From: Aphrophora alni
Lineage: Eukaryota > Arthropoda > Insecta > Hemiptera > Aphrophoridae
DNA length: 64,000 nucleotides
NCBI GenBank assembly: GCA_963513935.1
Contig: OY740774.1
Coordinates: forward strand, 85,336,890 to 85,400,889
Direction of reading: 5' to 3'
A program made the position numbers and the translations under genes. Below the pieces are notes generated by a model, which was not told the origin of the DNA, ran no database searches, and was given only the letters and a program-made list of their open reading frames with translations. Shown one piece after another: positions 58,805-64,000 of the stretch (position 1 is its first letter; each line of letters starts with the position of its first letter).

Positions 58805-59881
58805 GTAACACATAACACAAATGCAAAATGGTTGAGGTAAAACAGGACATCGCTTCAATCTGCCAAATTGTAACAAAAGCTTACTTTAAGCTGAGCATTG
58901 ACGTTTGTATAAATAAAATCAAGGTTACCTGATCAGCTGTTTTATATTTTGGAGTCTGTTAGATATGAATCAGACAACGAGACAGTGTCAAGTGTTTATA
59001 CGATGTGTATGACCTTGAACTAAACTGATTATACTTTTGCGGTAATGCTGGTCTCAGTTCTAAACGTTGTATTCATGCTTGAGCAGAATAATTGACTTGG
59101 TTAGTTGATAAAAACCCCGTGTGATCTTAACCCGTGCCTAATCTTGTAAATTAGTGACGATTTTCTCGATTGCGTTCTCACGTAATAACAGTCACAATTT
59201 TTTTTCATTCTTCTTTTCAGATTCTCTCTAGCCGGATTTACAGTTAAAAGAGAAAAGTATTTTGTCTCTTATATTTTTTTTTTTGTAAAATGAATGGTTT
59301 TTGAGATATTCAATATTAAACATTTTAAACGGCCTCCATTTTGAAAATAAATCAAAATATTTTGTTATTTTATGTTAGTTTAGTTTTATCAGTGAGGAGA
59401 GTAATTATAATTTAGAGTTGAAGTTAACCCAGAAGCCGGTCAGTACGACCATTGCTGATACAGTCAGTGTTAATATAATTTTATTTTAAACGTGTCAGTG
59501 ATTTTCTTACTTATTACTTTTTGATTATTTGTTTAAAATAATTAAATACACTGGTCATCATTCATAATTCATACAAATCGCAACTAATATTCTTGACACT
59601 TTGACTGTAAAACAAATTATGTACAAAATAACAAAACGCTAATCGTTGAAGAAACAGTCAAGATTTGATGGCATTTAAGATTCAGTTATAGGAACGGCAG
59701 CAAGAGAATCAAATTACCCGGTGACAAGCAGTCAAATAACTGTGTTTTGAAAGATGAAGTGAAAAAACAAAATTCAATTTTCGAAGTTTATTTCGGTGTA
59801 AAGTGATTGCTCAAATGATGTTAAACATTTCAACTATAAAAGAGATTATCAAAATTTTTAAAGATTCCACATCACATTTTG
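58805..59881. other. No feature recognised
   Basis: AT-rich sequence leading up to array 3. A GGCCTCCATTTTGAAAATAA phrase at 59335 echoes family H. No gene. Confidence 0.4.
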
Positions 59882-62800
59882 AATTACTTAGTGAGTCAAA
59901 TATATGACCATATTACGGTTAATATGTAAAATAAATTAATAATAACAATCTATTAAATTAAATACTTTGTGAGTCAAATATATAACCATATTACGGTTAA
60001 CATGTAAAATAAATTAATAACAACAATCTATTAAATAAATTATTTGGCGAGTAAAATAGATGACCATATTACGGTTAACATGTAAAATAAATTAATAACA
60101 ACAATCTATTAAATAAATTACTTGGCGAGTAAAATAGATGACCGTATTACGGTTAACATGTAAAATAAATTAATAACAACAATCTATTAAATAAATTACT
60201 TGGCGAGTAAAATAGATGACCATATTACGGTTAACATGTAAAATAAATTAATAACAACAATCTATTAAATAAATTACTTGGCCAGTAAAATAGATGACCA
60301 TATTACGGTTAACATGTAAAATAAATTAATAACAACAATCTATTAAATAAATTACTTGGCGAGTAAAATAGATAACCATATTACGGTTAACATGTAAAAT
60401 AAATTAATAACAACAATCTATTAAATAAATTACTTGGCGAGTAAAATAGATGACCATATTACGGTTAACATGTAAAATATATTAATAACAACAATCTATT
60501 AAATAAATTACTTGGCCAGTAAAATAGATGACCATATTACGGTTAACATGTAAAATAAATTAATAACAACAATCTATTAAATAAATTACTTGGCCAGTAA
60601 AATAGATGACCATATTACGGTTAACATGTAAAATAAATTAATAACAACAATCTATTAAATAAATTACTTGGCCAGTAAAATAGATGACCATATTACGGTT
60701 AACATGTAAAATAAATTAATAACAACAATCTATTAAATAAATTACTTGGCCAGTAAAATAGATGACCATATTACGGTTAACATGTAAAATAAATTAATAA
60801 CAACAATCTATTAAATAAATTACTTGGCCAGTAAAATAGATGACCATATTACGGTTAACATGTAAAATAAATTAATAACAACAATCTATTAAATAAATTA
60901 CTTGGCGAGTAAAATAGATAACCATATTACGGTTAACATGTAAAATAAATTAATAACAACAATCTATTAAATAAATTACTTGGCGAGTAAAATAGATGAC
61001 CATATTACGGTTAACATGTAAAATAAATTAATAACAACAATCTATTAAATAAATTACTTGGCCAGTAAAATAGATGACCATATTACGGTTAACATGTAAA
61101 ATAAATTAATAACAACAATCTATTAAATAAATTACTTGGCCAGTAAAATAGATGACCATATTACGGTTAACATGTAAAATAAATTAATAACAACAATCTA
61201 TTAAATAAATTACTTGGCCAGTAAAATAGATGACCATATTACGGTTAACATGTAAAATAAATTAATAACAACAATCTATTAAATAAATTACTTGGCCAGT
61301 AAAATAGATGACCATATTACGGTTAACATGTAAAATAAATTAATAACAACAATCTATTAAATAAATTACTTGGCCAGTAAAATAGATGACCATATTACGG
61401 TTAACATGTAAAATAAATTAATAACAACAATCTATTAAATAAATTACTTGGCCAGTAAAATAGATGACCATATTACGGTTAACATGTAAAATAAATTAAT
61501 AACAACAATCTATTAAATAAATTACTTGGCGAGTAAAATAGATGACCATATTACGGTTAACATGTAAAATAAATTAATAACAACAATCTATTAAATAAAT
61601 TACTTGGCCAGTAAAATAGATGACCATATTACGGTTAACATGTAAAATAAATTAATAACAACAATCTATTAAATAAATTACTTGGCCAGTAAAATAGATG
61701 ACCATATTACGGTTAACATGTAAAATAAATTAATAACAACAATCTATTAAATAAATTACTTGGCCAGTAAAATAGATGACCCTATTACGGTTAACATGTA
61801 AAATAAATTAATAACAACAATCTATTAAATAAATTACTTTGCCAGTAAAATAGATGACCATATTACGGTTAACATGTAAAATAAATTAATAACAACAATC
61901 TATTAAATAAATTACTTGGCCAGTAAAATAGATGACCATATTACGGTTAACATGTAAAATAAATTAATAACAACAATCTATTAAATAAATTACTTGGCGA
62001 GTAAAATAGATGACCATCTTACGGTTAACATGTAAAATAAATTAATAACAACAATCTATTAAATAAATTACTTAGCCAGTAAAATAGATGACCATATTAC
62101 GGTTAATATGTAAAATAAATTAATAACAACAATCTATTAAATAAATTACTTGGCCAGTAAAATAGATGACCATATTACGGTTAACATGTAAAATAAATTA
62201 ATAACAACAATCTATTAAATAAATTACTTGGCGAGTAAAATAGATGACCATATTACGGTTAACATGTAAAATAAATTAATAACAACAATCTATTAAATAA
62301 ATTACTTGGCCAGTAAAATAGATGACCATATTACGGTTAACATGTAAAATAAATTAATAACAACAATCTATTAAATAAATTACTTGGCCAGTAAAATAGA
62401 TGACCATATTACGGTTAATATGTAAAATAAATTAATAACAACAATCTATTAAATAAATTACTTGGCCAGTAAAATAGATGACCATATTACGGTTAATATG
62501 TAAAATAAATTAATAACAACAATCTATTAAATAAATTACTTGGCCAGTAAAATAGATGACCATATTACGGTTAATATGTAAAATAAAAAATAACAACAAT
62601 CTATTAAATAAATTACTTGGCCAGTAAAATAGATGACCATATTACGGTTAATATGTAAAATAAATTAATAACCGCAATCTATTAAATAAATTACTTGGCC
62701 AGTAAAATAGATGACCATATTACGGTTAACATGTAAAATAAATTAATAACAACAATCTATTAAATAAATTACTTGGCCAGTAAAATAGATGACCATATTA

Positions 62801-64000
62801 CGGTTAACATGTAAAATAAATTAATAACAACAATCTATTAAATAAATTACTTGGCGAATAAAATAGATGACCATATTACGGTTAACATGTAAAATAAATT
62901 AATAACAACAATCTATTAAATAAATTACTTGGCCAGTAAAATAGATGACCATATTACGGTTAATATGTAAAATAAATTAATAACAACAATCTATTAAATA
63001 AATTACTTGGCCAGTAAAATAGATGACCATATTACGGTTAACATGTAAAATAAATTAATAACAACAATCTATTAAATAAATTACTTGGCGAATAAAATAG
63101 ATGACCATATTACGGTTAACATGTAAAATAAATTAATAACAACAATCTATTAAATAAATTACTTGGCGAGTAAAATAGATGACCATATTACGGTTAACAT
63201 GTAAAATATATTAATAACAACAATCTATTAAATAAATTACTTGGCCAGTAAAATAGATGACCATATTACGGTTAACATGTAAAATAAATTAATAACAACA
63301 ATCTATTAAATAAATTACTTGGCCAGTAAAATAGATGACCATATTACGGTTAACATGTAAAATAAATTAATAACAACAATCTATTAAATAAATTACTTGG
63401 CCAGTAAAATAGATGACCATATTACGGTTAACATGTAAAATAAATTAATAACAACAATCTATTAAATAAATTACTTGGCGAGTAAAATAGATGACCATAT
63501 TACGGTTAACATGTAAAATAAATTAATAACAACAATCTATTAAATAAATTACTTGGCCAGTAAAATAGATGACCATATTACGGTTAACATGTAAAATAAA
63601 TTAATAACAACAATCTATTAAATAAATTACTTGGCGAGTAAAATAGATAACCATATTACGGTTAACATGTAAAATAAATTAATAACAACAATCTATTAAA
63701 TAAATTACTTGGCGAGTAAAATAGATGACCATATTACGGTTAACATGTAAAATAAATTAATAACAACAATCTATTAAATAAATTACTTGGCCAGTAAAAT
63801 AGATGACCATATTACGGTTAACATGTAAAATAAATTAATAACAACAATCTATTAAATAAATTACTTGGCCAGTAAAATAGATGACCATATTACAGTTAAC
63901 ATGTAAAATAAATTAATAACAACAATCTATTAAATAAATTACTTGGCCAGTAAAATAGATGACCATATTACGGTTAACATGTAAAATAAATTAATAACAA
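59882..64000 (+). repeat. Tandem array 3, 78-bp unit, about 53 copies, runs off the window
   Basis: TTACTTGG recurs every 78 bp (for example 60121, 60199 and 60277 for the C of CTTGG). The unit is about 23% GC by hand count and contains ATATTACGGTTAACATG. The first two copies (59882-60040) are the most diverged; the rest differ mainly at one site (GGCGAGT versus GGCCAGT) and at GATGACC/GATAACC. One copy near 62585 is shortened. The unit is a multiple of three but has stops in all frames. Unlike arrays 1 and 2, no single-copy relative was found elsewhere in the window. Confidence 0.98.

Noticed and set aside
59882..64000. CRISPR-like array
   Set aside because: Adjacent units are near-identical throughout, with no unique spacers, and the sequence is eukaryotic. 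It is a plain tandem satellite.
1..64000. tRNA or rRNA genes
   Set aside because: No cloverleaf with the usual A and B box sequences and no recognisable rRNA core segments were seen, but a covariance search was not possible here.

Overview
The window looks like gene-poor, repeat-rich, AT-rich nuclear DNA of an arthropod, most likely an insect. The evidence is short degenerate runs of the arthropod telomere-type repeat TTAGG/CCTAA (about 15.8 kb and 45.9 kb), a jockey-like LINE tail, other decayed non-LTR reverse-transcriptase tails, Gypsy-like LTR pieces, Penelope-like terminal repeats and many short A/T-rich dispersed repeats. I cannot name the species. I see no intact host protein gene, rRNA or tRNA. 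The short open frames on both strands look like chance openings or shadows inside repeats.

Three tandem arrays make up about 30% of the window. Array 1 (about 133-2615) has a 148-bp unit, array 2 (16793 to about 29385) a 137-bp unit in about 92 copies, and array 3 (59882 to the window end) a 78-bp unit in about 53 copies. Arrays 1 and 2 can be traced to single or few diverged copies of the same unit inside dispersed elements elsewhere in the window (families A and B here), so the window shows mobile-element segments at several stages of growth into satellite DNA.

Region by region: 1-2640 family A copy plus array 1; 2800-6200 family C and other old repeats; 6200-6820 decayed LINE end on the minus strand; 7.5-16.6 kb scattered family A, B and J pieces, a GC-richer patch and LINE scraps; 16.6-31.3 kb array 2 embedded in family B; 31.5-33.3 kb family E; 36.0-37.5 kb Gypsy-like LTR; 39.4-40.4 kb second family C copy, inverted; 40.7-42.2 kb a family A copy holding a foldback element that itself holds a TA-flanked MITE; 43.9-44.2 kb LINE tail; 46.2-46.7 kb purine-rich minisatellite; 47.9-49.1 kb a family E copy split by a second foldback element; 52.4-53.3 kb large inverted repeat; 54.1-55.0 kb a family A copy split by another foldback element; 56.7-57.4 kb tandem 313-bp duplication; 57.9 kb hammerhead ribozyme motif; 58.2-58.8 kb jockey-like LINE tail between 63-bp direct repeats; then array 3.

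The most striking system is a set of non-autonomous foldback elements (41304-42167, 54631-54999, 48200-48764) with inverted arms of about 100-120 bp, a 40-45-bp extension on one side only, 9-11-bp target duplications, and hammerhead-ribozyme-like motifs in the arms. That combination points to Penelope-like retroelements. In both families the catalytic core carries the same paired change (U3-A8 in place of C3-G8). A separate motif with the standard core lies at 57912-57952.
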